Source: Paraescarpia echinospica
Taxonomy: Eukaryota; Annelida; Polychaeta; Sabellida; Siboglinidae
NCBI GenBank assembly: GCA_020002185.1
Contig: CM034533.1
Location: 45,646,562-45,710,561 of the forward strand
DNA length: 64,000 nt
Reading direction: 5' to 3'
The position numbers and the translations under genes are program-made. Positions within the stretch are counted from its first letter, which is position 1; each line of letters starts with the position of its first letter. This document shows, one piece after another, positions 12,401 to 22,696 of the stretch. The notes under the pieces were generated by a model that was given only the letters and a program-made list of their open reading frames with translations, was not told the origin of the DNA and did not search any database.

Positions 12401-12535
12401 CAGAGACACTTGAAGCCACTCAAGGTGTCTTTACATGTCCCACCGTTTGTACATGTGTTATCAGCACACTGCTTAATCTCTGTAATAAAGAAATCATACA
12501 CGTATATATATATATATGTCTTATATGTATGTATG

Positions 12536-12589
<54 letters not shown>

Positions 12590-12594
12590 CGTGC

Positions 12595-12656
<62 letters not shown>

Positions 12657-14846
12657 ATAAAATATAATGATGCCTACTGTATACAGTAGGCATCATGTCT
12701 GACCCCTCACCCTGTATACAGTAGACATCATGTCTGACCCCTCACCCTGTATACAGTAGGCATCATGTCCGACACCTCCCCCTGTATACAGTAGGCACCA
12801 GGTCTAACCCCTCCCCTGTATACAGTAGTCACCATGTGTGACACCTCCCCCTGTATACAGTAGGCATCATGCCTGACACCTTCCCTTGTATACAGTAGAC
12901 ATCATGTCTGACCCCTCCCCCTGTATACAGTAGGCATCAGGTCTTATACCTCCCCCTGTATACAGTAGGCATCATGTCTGACCCCTCCTCCTGTATACAG
13001 TAGGCATCATGTCTGACCCCTACCCCTGTATACAGTAGACATCATGTCTGACCCCTCACCCTGTATACAGTAGGCATCAGGTCTTACACCTCCCCCTGTA
13101 TACAGTAGGCATCATGTCTGACCCCTCCCCCTGTATACAGTAGGCATCATGTCTGACCCCTCCCCCTGTATACAGTAGACATCATGTCTGACCCCTCACC
13201 CTGTATACAGTAGGCATCATGTCTGACCCCTCACCCTGTATACAGTAGGCATCATGTCTGACCCCTCCCCCTGTATACAGTAGGCATCATGTCTGACCCA
13301 TCCCCCTGTATACAGTAGTCACCATGTCCGACACCTCCTCCTTTATACAGTAGGCATCATGTCCGACACCTCACCCTGTATACAGTAGGCATCATGTCTG
13401 ACCCCTCACCCTGTATACAGTAGACATCATGTCTGACCCCTCACCCTGTATACAGTAGGCATCATGTCCGACACCTCCCCCTGTATACAGTAGGCATCAT
13501 GTCTGACCCCTCCCCCTGTATACAGTAGACATCATGTCTGACCCCTCACCCTGTATACAGTAGGCATCATGTCTGACCCCTCACCCTGTATACAGTAGGC
13601 ATCATGTCTGACCCCTCCCCCTGTATACAGTAGGCATCATGTCTGACCCATTCCCCTGTATACAGCAGTCACCATGTCCGACACCTCCCCCTGTATACAG
13701 TAGGCATCATGTCCGACACCTCACCCTGTATACAGTAGGCATCATGTCTGACCCCTCCCCTTGTATACAGTAGGCATCATGTCTGACTCCTCCCCCTGTA
13801 TACAGTAGGCATCAGGTCTGATCCCCCTCCCTCTGTATACTGTATGCATCATATCTGACCCCTCCCCATGTATACAGTAGGCATAAATAATTGGCTTATA
13901 TTGTGGAATATCAAACTACATGAAGTACACAACTTGGGAATGGTTCACTGGCTGACGGTCAAATTCAGGGTTTCTTTAACATTCAAAGTGTGCAGTTTTG
14001 TTACAGGAATGAGCTTATGAAATAATGTTAGCGCTTCATCGGAATCCGGGAGTGTTTAAATACGATCACTCACCTGGCTTTGGTGTTTCGGCTGTTTCCG
14101 TTCCTGGAAGAGCAAAATAAACCAAATATTGAAATACATTTTACCGACAAGTGTAGTTCATTTTATTACACTGCTCTCTTGTTAATGCGACTTGAATATA
14201 ATGTATTAGTTCTAATGATTTATTTTAAATAAATATGTACCGTTATAACGTTTTGTTTGCTAGACGCGGTGTGTGCACTTCGCTGTTTTGCTAAAATTAT
14301 ATTTAACAAAATGCATTATATCAAGTTGTCGCAACTCTTTACTTATATACTAATGATTTAGTTTATGCAGTAAAAACGGGACGTTATATTGATTGGGCTT
14401 GTACTTTACCAAGCAGTAAAATGAGACCCAAACAGTAAATTAAATTTCGGACGTAACTATCGCCCCCATTATGTTAGTATATCATTTGATCGCCAGAGGG
14501 CGCTACCTGTAATTCTGAAACTGGAGCTTGCCGACTTGAATGCCTATTTAAAATAGTGTTTTATGATTGTAATAACATTCTTACCAGCGAGAACGATGGC
14601 GTAGACGATGGCACCTATCATGAGCGCAGTGAGAAAGAGAATGAGGAGAGCCACGCCCCGGTAGCCGTGTAGACATGGCTTGAACCGACGCCTCAGTGGT
14701 CGCCGCTTGACGTCTGGGCTGGACGAGGGGCTGGGAGAGGCGGCTCTGCCGGTCGGTATCTGGTAGTTCGGCATGCACGAGGGAACTGCCCGCGTCATCA
14801 TCGGATACCAGCCCTGGGTAGACTGCTGGCCGTACCATGGCGACAT
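9254..14846 (-). CDS. Type II membrane protein, 4 EGF + chitin-binding
   Basis: Seven minus-strand exons join in phase 1 throughout: 14846-14585, 14103-14074, 12479-12363, 12011-11901, 11502-11389, 9993-9859 and 9468-9254. Their total of 984 nt encodes 327 aa plus a TAA stop. Residues 1-63 are a Pro/Ser/Tyr-rich cytoplasmic head ending in a basic KRRPLRRRFK patch. Residues about 64-87 are one hydrophobic membrane segment, so the N-terminus should face the cytosol (type II). A ten-residue stalk follows, then EGF-like modules at about 98-136, 137-173, 174-211 and 212-256, and a six-cysteine peritrophin-type chitin-binding module at about 257-327. Consistent donor and acceptor sites and the divisible total support the model. 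The protein is probably a cell-surface adhesion or matrix-binding protein of an epithelium; that role is inferred. Exon 1 and its upstream DNA are duplicated in inverted orientation at 61593. No SEA domain was found here, although the paralogue has one. Confidence 0.72.
9859..9993 (-). CDS. Left gene exon 6: calcium-binding-type EGF
   Basis: 135 nt if the phase-1 donor GG|GTGGGT is used; acceptor CACATTGTAG is clear. It begins EINECSSNPC, the start of a calcium-binding EGF, and continues through NNYTCIC. The last part is atypical: extra cysteines (QRCNCSS) replace the usual Gly-containing loop before the sixth cysteine. The donor is the least certain splice site of the model. An alternative donor, CAG|GTTGGG, would break the reading phase. 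Confidence 0.6.
11389..11502 (-). CDS. Left gene exon 5: EGF-like module 3
   Basis: 114 nt, phase 1-1, acceptor CCATTCCAG and donor GTAGGA. Cysteines are spaced C-x4-C-x5-C-x8-C-x-C-x8-C (CSEVNC, GATCND, YKCECVAGYTGSLC), a textbook EGF-like module. Confidence 0.85.
11901..12011 (-). CDS. Left gene exon 4: EGF-like module 2
   Basis: 111 nt, phase 1-1, acceptor TTCTTGTAG and donor GTAAGA. Encodes an EGF-like module with six cysteines in CDNVTCEHGEC, FYCNCSENYMGELC. Module-sized, phase-symmetric exons such as this are the usual unit of EGF shuffling. Confidence 0.85.
12363..12479 (-). CDS. Left gene exon 3: EGF-like module 1
   Basis: 117 nt, phase 1 at both ends, acceptor TTATTACAG and donor GTGAGT. 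It encodes one EGF-like module with six cysteines (CADNTC, GGTCKD, FKCLCPFGQYNGLTC). The C-x-C spacing and Gly before the last cysteine are typical of EGF. No calcium-binding D-x-E/N signature is evident. The adjacent intron contains TG repeats and the 35-bp minisatellite. Confidence 0.85.
12505..12655. repeat. (TA)n/(TG)n microsatellite in intron
   Basis: AT-rich TATATG repeats are followed by TG and TGCG tracts. They lie in the intron of the minus-strand gene between the stalk microexon and EGF module 1, next to the minisatellite. Confidence 0.95.
12667..13885. repeat. 35-bp minisatellite, ~34 copies, palindromic core
   Basis: A regular 35-bp unit (CTGTATACAGTAGGCATCAT, then GTCTGACCCCTCCCC) repeats about 34 times with point variation (GACATC for GGCATC, CAGG for CATG, CTCACC for CTCCCC). 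Each unit holds the self-complementary core CTGTATACAG. The first unit is extended into a perfect 30-nt palindrome at 12667-12696. Multi-unit blocks of variants recur within the array, a sign of unequal exchange. It sits in the intron where the paralogous gene carries its SEA exon. Confidence 0.95.
14074..14103 (-). CDS. Left gene exon 2: 30-nt stalk microexon
   Basis: A 30-nt exon lies between acceptor CTCTTCCAG and donor GTGAGT. With the split Gly codon it reads GTETAETPKP, a short Thr/Pro-rich stalk suited to O-glycosylation. The right-hand paralogue has an exon of exactly the same length, phase and position (GKETTERPEP at 62210-62239), which is the main support. Confidence 0.75.
14585..14846 (-). 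CDS. Left gene exon 1: cytoplasmic head and TM
   Basis: 262 nt from ATG (14846-14844) to donor CTG|GTAAGA. The encoded head begins MSPWYGQQ and is rich in Pro, Ser and Tyr. The membrane segment GVALLILFLTALMIGAIVYA is identical in the right-hand paralogue, while the head differs at about eight positions. The start is supported by conservation of both the ATG and the text CTGACATTGTAG just before it in the two copies. That text resembles a 3' splice site, so an untranslated upstream exon may exist. Confidence 0.8.
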
Positions 14847-15760
14847 CTACAATGTCAGAGACGTGCGAATGTGAACTATTTTGTTAGGTGTGCGCAGAGT
14901 GGGACAGAGGAGGGCTGGCGGGCAGGCGGATATACCGAACGAACGACCGACGATAATAATTATTTTTGGTTTTCACACAATCGTATTGTTAAGGTGTATT
15001 ATGTTGGGTAAACATATAAAGGTTCCTTAGAACAACAGTAATACCTGACTCACAAATCATAGGTTTCTTCATCAATAAAACAAAACAAACAAACATTATT
15101 TTTAAATATACCTAGAGCACTAAATACACAAGTGACATAATACTATTATCACCAAGGGACACATCTTGACTATATATTATTTAACAAATGACTCCATTAT
15201 AATATGGACAGTTACGCTGACGAGTCAACTGGCGGTGTGTGTTGTAAAAGCTACTGCGTCTGTATATATTACACTACGTTCAAATGGATGGCAATTTCTT
15301 ATCTACATACTGGCTTATAAAGAACTACTCTTTTTGACAAAGCAAACCTTCGCTAACGAGACGACACTTTCAATTGAATGAATCCGATTAAACCCAATTT
15401 AAACGAAACACAACTAACACCATGCAAGACTCACATTAAGAGTGTATAGCGTGTTAGCGGAATTAACGATTCAACATGTAACATGTGCATTTCGTTTAAT
15501 AATCGGTATTAACTTTGAAAACTGTACGCTGCCTACTATAATAAGAATTCCGGCGAACTGGAATGACGCCAACTCCACCCCTCCCTGTGTGTCTTTGTTC
15601 AATGTCCCTTTTGGCATCGCAAAAACATGACAACGAACAGCATGAATGACGAGTTAAACTTCCCTGTCATGCTTGCATAACAGGTTTTTTGGCCGCTATC
15701 TGGGATCGTCTGATGTCAGTAGTACAACCCGTTACTCAATGTGCTATCAACAGGGCATCA
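14847..15760 (-). promoter_or_regulatory. Conserved upstream region of left gene
   Basis: Roughly 900 bases upstream of the minus-strand start codon match the region upstream of the paralogue's start codon (about 60650-61592). It therefore should hold the promoter and any 5' untranslated exon. I see no single decisive TATA box. The right copy carries a large (GGTC)n expansion here that is only a short remnant on the left. Confidence 0.35.
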
Positions 15761-16042
15761 GTAATCATGCCGCTGCTTGTGGCTAATAACCCGGTTGGGT
15801 CACACCCATACGGATAAAAAGATTGTTCTTTTAATGACAATGCCTCTTTGCAACCGAATTCACTGCCGTGGTGCTAGAAAATACAGTTTTATGATTTTGC
15901 ACAAATCATGTTTCATGGCTACACAAACTAGCAATAGCAATTACATTGATATATTTAAATCTTACGGTAAAGCAATATATTCCATCGTCCATTTATTCCC
16001 CGTTAGGGACGGCCGCTAGGAACCTCATCTCAGAATTACGAT

Positions 16043-16262
16043 GACGCCCTGTCCATTGCGTCCTCCTCCACAACTTCTATCACCTCCATGTCTTTCTTCA
16101 TCACGACATCCTGTCCATTGCGTCCTCCTCCACAACCTCTGTCATCTCCATGTCTCTCCTCACCACAACGCTCTGTCCATTGCGTCCTCCTCCAGAACCT
16201 CTGTCACCTCCATGTCTCACCGCGACGCCCTATCCACTGCATACTCTTCCATGACCTCTGTC
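16043..16262. repeat. ~62-bp VNTR, left-arm copy
   Basis: About 3.5 copies of a CT-rich unit containing TCCATTGCGTCCTCCTCCA and CACCTCCATGTCTCTC. The right arm has the same unit about seven times. Overlapping Ser/Pro/His-rich ORFs are by-products. Confidence 0.85.
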
Positions 16263-16427
16263 CATCCTCGCAAGCCAGGGCTGTATGCCATGCAAAACTA
16301 CCCCTGACAGATCTCCTACGCAAATTGCGGAAGTTAGCTGAGTCAAACTAGTAATTGATCTCGCCAGTCGCGACTGCATCACCCGTGAGAACAACGCAAA
16401 TACCCGCCCCAATTTTAAGACGAATAA

Positions 16428-16495
16428 ACGACTTCTGCGAATCCCAATATAATATATAAACGACTTCTGCGAATCCCAATATAATATATACCCGT
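16428..16495. repeat. Two-copy ~35-bp tandem repeat
   Basis: AAACGACTTCTGCGAATCCC followed by AATATAATATATA occurs twice in a row. The corresponding place in the right arm (about 59560-59590) has one copy, so the duplication followed the arm duplication or was lost on the right. Confidence 0.7.
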
Positions 16496-17519
16496 TCGCC
16501 CATTAGCACGAGCAGCTGAGCGGTATTGTGTATTCGAATAATTGCTTCCACTTCCTAAACATTGCATGTAACACGAGCCACGGTTGGTTGAAATGAGTTT
16601 CATTATGACCACCTGACCTGCAGCCAACCATTGATCTAGTGAGCGATTTCATAGGCTGAGCTTAAATTCAGAGTTTCGCAAAGCGATCAGCCAGGAGGTA
16701 CTGCTGGCTGACTCTGACGTAATCAGCAGCAGCGACCCCTGGCGCGCGAGGATGCCTCTGCCACCTCCATGTCTCTCCCCATCACGTCCCTCAGTCATAT
16801 CCTTTGTCATCCTTTACTGTGTTTGCCCTCCATCGGCTGCCTCCACGCCTTCTTGATCACGTATCTTCCCCTCTTCATACCACGAGTCCAACCTGCCGTA
16901 GCCTAATCTATCCTAGTTCACCTGTTACACAAACAACACGCCCATCTACTTCCTTGTACATTGTATCTTCAATCTAACTTATGTTAAAACTATCGTTTTT
17001 TTCTGCAGCTCAATACAAGTGTACATGTCATGCTTGTACGTATTCTCTTATACTTCTTATACTACTTGTGCACATACATATTGCTTTACCTGACACAAAA
17101 GTACTCTTTTCTATTCTACAACGTACATGATTCCGGACAGTGATACACGAAACACGACATTGTGGTTATGTTGTTACCAAGGACGCAAGTATTCAAATCC
17201 TTGTTGCACTTTTGACTGCTAATATTATTATAATTTTAGCTATAACGAGAGATTACATACGGGACGTTTGTTACAAGGACTTCACTGCGTGAGTTTTGCG
17301 TCACTGTTTTCCGGTCATACTTTAGGGTAACCTGGGCACAATGCCAGAACTGCCGCTCGTATTAGACTCCACCTGTATGACGTCATTGCACGAGTCGATT
17401 CGATAGATACAATCAGAGTGTCATTCAGCCAACTTAGCTTGTCAGATCATATCTACTGCGCAGGTAACATTTCGAAGTCGATGCAACGGCTGCTTTCATG
17501 ATTCCTCTAAGTGACATTG

Positions 17520-17660
17520 ACCATGTGTGTGTTTGTGCGTGGGTGCGTGTATGTGTGTGCGCGCGTTCATGTGTGCATGTACACGTATGTGTGCGCGTAC
17601 GCGTGAGCGCGTGTGTGTGCGCTTGTGTGTGTGAGCCTGTATGCGTGCGTGCGTTTGATA
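17520..17660. repeat. (TG)n/(CG)n low-complexity tract
   Basis: Interrupted TG/TGCG repeat. It matches the CA-rich tract at 58430-58560 in the right arm. Confidence 0.9.
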
Positions 17661-17712
17661 AGCCTATCTTCCGTGTTTATTTATTGAGTTCTTGTGATCC
17701 CAGTTTGCGGAT

Positions 17713-18235
17713 CCGCCATTGAATGTTATACGCCGTTGAAAGTCGGTCAGTCGACAACGAGAGGATTAACCTTACTCACTTACTCACTCACTCACTCACT
17801 CACTCACTCACTCACTCACTCACTCACTCACTCACTCACTCACTCACAACGTCATGGAGAAAGGTGCCTAGTGTTTTTTATTACGCATAGCTTAATGCGC
17901 CTTAGGCTAGACTGTTTGTTTTTATATAATGTCTTCGGAGAAATAGCTTCAAAAACAATCATTTTGACCAGGGAAATAATTTTGGCTTTCGTTATGTTTA
18001 CTACCAACAAAGCTGTATACATAGGAAATGTTCGGGTGTTAGTTATGTGGGACTCGGTCTGCAGCGTATTTATAACGCCTACGGTTTCCATTTTTGGCTC
18101 AGCCACATGGCGTGGTAGACTTGTACCGTAGCGAGAACTAAGTACAACTGACTCGTCTCATTGACGCGAACATGCGGATCCGCCCTTGAATGTCATACGC
18201 CGTTGAAAGTCGGTCAGTCGACAACGAGAGGATTA
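17713..18235 (+). repeat. Direct repeat pair with (ACTC)n arrays
   Basis: A segment of about 60 bases (GCCGTTGAAAGTCGGTCAGT, then CGACAACGAGAGGATTA) occurs at about 17713-17771 and again at 18173-18235. Each copy is followed by an (ACTC)n array (17775-17850; 18240-18415 for the second). The right arm has a single such segment near 57843-57905, so the left arm probably gained a copy. Confidence 0.75.
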
Positions 18236-18239
18236 TAAC

Positions 18240-18415
18240 CTCACTCATTTACTCACTCACTCACAACTCACTCACTCACTCACTCACTCACTCACTCACT
18301 CACAGATTCACGAGTTCACTCACTCTCTCTTTCACTCACACACTCACGACTTCACTCACTCACCCACACATTCACCCACTCACTCACTCACTCACTCACT
18401 CACTCACTCATTCAT
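18240..18415. repeat. (ACTC)n microsatellite
   Basis: Long interrupted ACTC tract. The counterpart on the right arm is the GAGT tract at 57575-57838. Confidence 0.95.
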
Positions 18416-18694
18416 TCCTAACAGGTGTAATATGTAATAATCTACCTTACCCCTATATATTCTTCCCACGCTGGACATTTCTCCCTTTGTTATCATGCAG
18501 CGCAACAGAAGGATCAGGCAGTGCGGTATCTTGTGAATACAGCAGTGTTTTACTATTAAAGTGATTGATCCTTATTAACTCAGATGTTCTAATAAATCAT
18601 GTGATTTCAATGTGTGTGAATATTTACAACATATCTGCTATTATATTACACATTTAAAATTATTATTTTTTTATTATAATAAAGTGGCAATATG

Positions 18695-18812
18695 GTGTTT
18701 GTTTTGTATCGTACTGGTGAAGTCCCACTCTGCCCACGTTTGTTTGTATTGTACGGGTGAAGACCCACTCTGCCCACGGTTGTTTGTATTGTACGGGTGA
18801 AGACCCACTCTG
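18695..18812. repeat. 40-bp tandem array running into gap
   Basis: Three copies of a 40-bp unit containing CCACTCTGCCCACGTTTGTT and GTACGGGTGAAGA end abruptly at the N run. The same unit occurs three times at 57225-57345 in the right arm. The gap presumably reflects an unresolved longer array. Confidence 0.85.
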
Positions 18813-19812
18813 NNNNNNNNNNNNNNNNNNNNNNNNNNNNNNNNNNNNNNNNNNNNNNNNNNNNNNNNNNNNNNNNNNNNNNNNNNNNNNNNNNNNNNNN
18901 NNNNNNNNNNNNNNNNNNNNNNNNNNNNNNNNNNNNNNNNNNNNNNNNNNNNNNNNNNNNNNNNNNNNNNNNNNNNNNNNNNNNNNNNNNNNNNNNNNNN
19001 NNNNNNNNNNNNNNNNNNNNNNNNNNNNNNNNNNNNNNNNNNNNNNNNNNNNNNNNNNNNNNNNNNNNNNNNNNNNNNNNNNNNNNNNNNNNNNNNNNNN
19101 NNNNNNNNNNNNNNNNNNNNNNNNNNNNNNNNNNNNNNNNNNNNNNNNNNNNNNNNNNNNNNNNNNNNNNNNNNNNNNNNNNNNNNNNNNNNNNNNNNNN
19201 NNNNNNNNNNNNNNNNNNNNNNNNNNNNNNNNNNNNNNNNNNNNNNNNNNNNNNNNNNNNNNNNNNNNNNNNNNNNNNNNNNNNNNNNNNNNNNNNNNNN
19301 NNNNNNNNNNNNNNNNNNNNNNNNNNNNNNNNNNNNNNNNNNNNNNNNNNNNNNNNNNNNNNNNNNNNNNNNNNNNNNNNNNNNNNNNNNNNNNNNNNNN
19401 NNNNNNNNNNNNNNNNNNNNNNNNNNNNNNNNNNNNNNNNNNNNNNNNNNNNNNNNNNNNNNNNNNNNNNNNNNNNNNNNNNNNNNNNNNNNNNNNNNNN
19501 NNNNNNNNNNNNNNNNNNNNNNNNNNNNNNNNNNNNNNNNNNNNNNNNNNNNNNNNNNNNNNNNNNNNNNNNNNNNNNNNNNNNNNNNNNNNNNNNNNNN
19601 NNNNNNNNNNNNNNNNNNNNNNNNNNNNNNNNNNNNNNNNNNNNNNNNNNNNNNNNNNNNNNNNNNNNNNNNNNNNNNNNNNNNNNNNNNNNNNNNNNNN
19701 NNNNNNNNNNNNNNNNNNNNNNNNNNNNNNNNNNNNNNNNNNNNNNNNNNNNNNNNNNNNNNNNNNNNNNNNNNNNNNNNNNNNNNNNNNNNNNNNNNNN
19801 NNNNNNNNNNNN
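18813..19812. other. Assembly gap (1000 N)
   Basis: Exactly 1000 N, a conventional placeholder size, so the true length is unknown. All long ORFs over it are artefacts. Confidence 0.99.
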
Positions 19813-20505
19813 TTGTGGCAATTACGGCCGTAAGCGAAACAGTACATGGCTCGTTCGCGTCGCTGGGCACCAAAATGGGCAAAATAGCATAAAAACCAAT
19901 ATGGCAGCTGACGAGACTTGCGTGCCCTATTCTGCATATCCTGCATAGACACCAGGTAAACGAAACGAACGGCAATTCATGTATCTTCCAAAATATAAGT
20001 GGGGTGATCGAAAATGCCCAGGTTCCAAATTGGCAGTTGTTGGACTCAGGATCACTGTGCGCTCATAAGAGATTGCCGCGCTCTAACACCGCATCACCGT
20101 GCCCGAGGTTATGCTAAACGAAGGTGCGGAACAACAATGCTCGGCGGGATACACGTGTCTGCAACGGAAGTGACGTATTCTAACAGTCACAGGACGCCAT
20201 TTCCGTCCTCTGATATTGACGAAAAGGAATACTTCTCTTGATTAACCCGGAATACGACAACACGATGTCGTGGGCAGCGAAGGAAAATAACGAAGACAAT
20301 TGGAATGAACAATGCTACGTACTATCAACACTATAGGTCTAAATTGATATTCAATTTTTATTGTTCACGGTAAATAACGTTTGTACCTAGCCTCCTAGAC
20401 CTACTTAGCCTTAGGGAGTAGCACTATGGTTTGAGAGATACAGTTTGTTGCATCTGTTTCATGTAGGTAAATGTCCAGCATGACGTCTCGCATGTTTGAT
20501 CTCCT
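19813..20505. other. No gene seen
   Basis: Unique-looking sequence with one 75-codon reading (20014-20241) that has no recognisable domain or splice support. It does not match the region beside the inner end of the right arm. Confidence 0.4.
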
Positions 20506-20669
20506 GGGGCCGGTTTCATGAAGCGGCTAAGAACGCTGTTAACGCTAAGATGACTGTCTTAGTTCATGACGTGATTTTTTTAATATAGGTAAGTGAACAT
20601 AGGAGTTTACGCAAACACGTGACGCTAAGTAATTGTGTAACCTTAAGTACACTTCATGAAACCGGCCCC
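20506..20669. mobile_element. MITE with 18-bp perfect terminal inverted repeats
   Basis: GGGGCCGGTTTCATGAAG at 20506-20523 is matched by its exact reverse complement at 20652-20669. The 164-bp element has no ORF. No clear longer target-site duplication is visible. Confidence 0.8.
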
Positions 20670-20686
20670 TGGTTTGTTCGGTATGC

Positions 20687-22519
20687 TTAAGGGCTCAGGA
20701 CACTGTCAGTTTTCCCATTGGCGACCATGTTAATGTTTTGTGTGATTATAAGAAAACGTGACCTATAAAGTTTCTTAAACTTCCCACCTGCTGTTATTAT
20801 CACCTCATTGACATGCTGGTCGATTTTAGTCAAAATCTAATATCTCTAGCTCTTGCAAAATGCCTGTATGTAAGACACCAGTCAATATTTACAAATGCAT
20901 GCAGGCAGTAACCCGGCTAAAGTGTCAACTAGCCAAATTGCTGCCAGATACCCTTCCGCTTAGTAAAATCAGCTAAAAAGACACCATTTTACTGACAACA
21001 GTTGCTACAATCACATCTAGAAATCTGACTACTCATATGCACTTATGTCAGAGCAAGTGAACATTGTAAAAAATCATTTCTCAAAAATATAATGCACTTT
21101 TTTTCGTCTGTAATCAAGCAGGAAGTTCAACAGTGTGCTGACCCCAAATAGGCATGGTGATTTTGGAGAAAAATGTTGAAAACAACACACTTTATAGGCA
21201 CCAATGTTACAAGCACTCTGCAATTTAAATTTTTGTAATCCCTCCAGGTGTTTGTGTTTTATGTACATTTCAAAGATGCCACCAAACTTGGCAAGGCACC
21301 AGAAAAATCAGCACTTCGCTGTTGGACAATTTGTAATCCAGCACAACGTTCTCAGGTGGCACTATGAACTCCTGATACAGTTTTCCAGAAAGTCCAATAA
21401 GTGTTTTATAAGAAAATTCAATACAGGCAGTTGTTACGTTACATTCAAATGTATATTGATTTTTTTACCTTGTGCCCTATTTACAAAGGTAAACATCAAC
21501 AAAAAGTCACCTTAGGGTGTGAAATCCTCAAAGGCCAGACGTCTCAAGCAGTTCAATTACATAATATTACACAGCTTAATTAGCAGACATTCAGAAAATA
21601 ATGCCACTTGCTTAATTGGCCAAAAGGTCCAGTCAATAGACAGATCTGATAACAGGCTCCGGCTATGGCCTACTCCAGCTAATCACTGTCCTCAGACTTC
21701 ATTAGGGTCAATGACAACATATTCACTTGTGTTTAATTAGCTGAAGTAAACAAAAAACGATTGATGAATCACCCTGCTGCAATGTTATTGGTTCATTTTC
21801 ATTCAGATTTTCAAATTGAGGCTTAACTACTGGCATACGCACCCCACCCCCCTTATAAGACATGTGTTCCGTCACTGTGATTTTGACTTGCAGACTGATG
21901 AGAAGTCTGTAATATCCAAAAACGGTTTGTCCCATTCAACTGTAGTTTTGCCATACACGTATTTTCAGTAATTGTTTCAAGATATTTGAAGTAAAACGCA
22001 TCCTCCGACATTGTGCAATGACTATAGCGTGCTTTCGTTGCCAGGCTCTCTACTTAAGTAGGGCTCAGCACACTGTCAGTTTTCCCATTGGCGACCATGT
22101 TAATGTTTTGTGTGATTATAAGAAAACGTGACCTATAAAGTTTCTTAAACTTCCCACCTGCTGTTATTATCATCTCATTGACATGCTGGTCGATTTTAGT
22201 CAAAATCTAATATCTCTAGCTCTTGCAAAATGCCTGTATGTATGACACCCGTCAATATTTACAAATGCATGCAGGCAGTAATCCGGCTAAAGTGTCAACT
22301 AGCCAAATTGCTGCCAGATACCCTTCCGCTTAGTAAAATCAGCTAAAAAGACACCATTTTACTGTCAACAGTTGCTACAATCACATCTAGAAATCTGACT
22401 ACTCAAATGCACTTATGTCAGAGCAAGTGAACATTGTAAAAAATCATTTCTCAAAAATATAATGCACTTTTTTTCGTCTGTAATCAAGCAGGAAGTTCAA
22501 CAGTGTGCTGACCCCTTAA
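20687..22519. mobile_element. TTAA-bounded element with 455-bp direct repeats
   Basis: Two 455-bp direct repeats (20691-21145 and 22061-22515) differ at only about seven positions by eye and flank 915 bp of unrelated sequence. The outer ends are inverted relative to each other: TTAAGGGCTCAGGACACTG at the left and, reverse complemented, TTAAGGGGTCAGCACACTG at the right. Both ends abut TTAA, the target of piggyBac-type transposons. Each repeat also has inverted ends of its own (GGGCTCAG...CTGACCCC). No transposase reading is present. It may be two nested MITEs or one composite non-autonomous unit. Confidence 0.65.
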
Positions 22520-22696
22520 GTCCATGCTTGCCGAGTGGATCTGTCCACACTACAGTAGAGGCCTAAAGTACCCGTATGCCAGTGCAGTGGTGAATGCCGT
22601 AGTCTTTTAGATAACTCTTGATCACATTCTTGTGCCTCAATTTAAATCTGTCTACTGGACGTTTACACTCAGTTAATTATAAACGGAGGACGATAG

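Larger units (their letters stand above)
14550..18812 (+). repeat. Left arm of large inverted duplication
   Basis: This segment recurs in reverse complement at 57210-61895. Matching landmarks are exon 1 (14585-14846 with 61593-61854), the GGTTGGGTC region (15795 with 60405), the VNTR (16043-16262 with 59755-60182), the GACGTCATTGCA region (17380 with 58680), ACTC arrays and the 40-bp array at the inner end. Similarity stops about 40 bases into the intron after exon 1. The arms clearly differ by substitutions and repeat lengths. Apart from exon 1, no gene is recognised in the arm. Confidence 0.9.

Noticed and set aside
12667..13885. Regular 35-bp array resembling a CRISPR array
   Set aside because: The whole unit is conserved, there are no unique spacers, no cas genes, and the locus is eukaryotic and intronic.
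18646..19975. ORFs of 358-433 codons over the gap
   Set aside because: They consist almost wholly of translated N.
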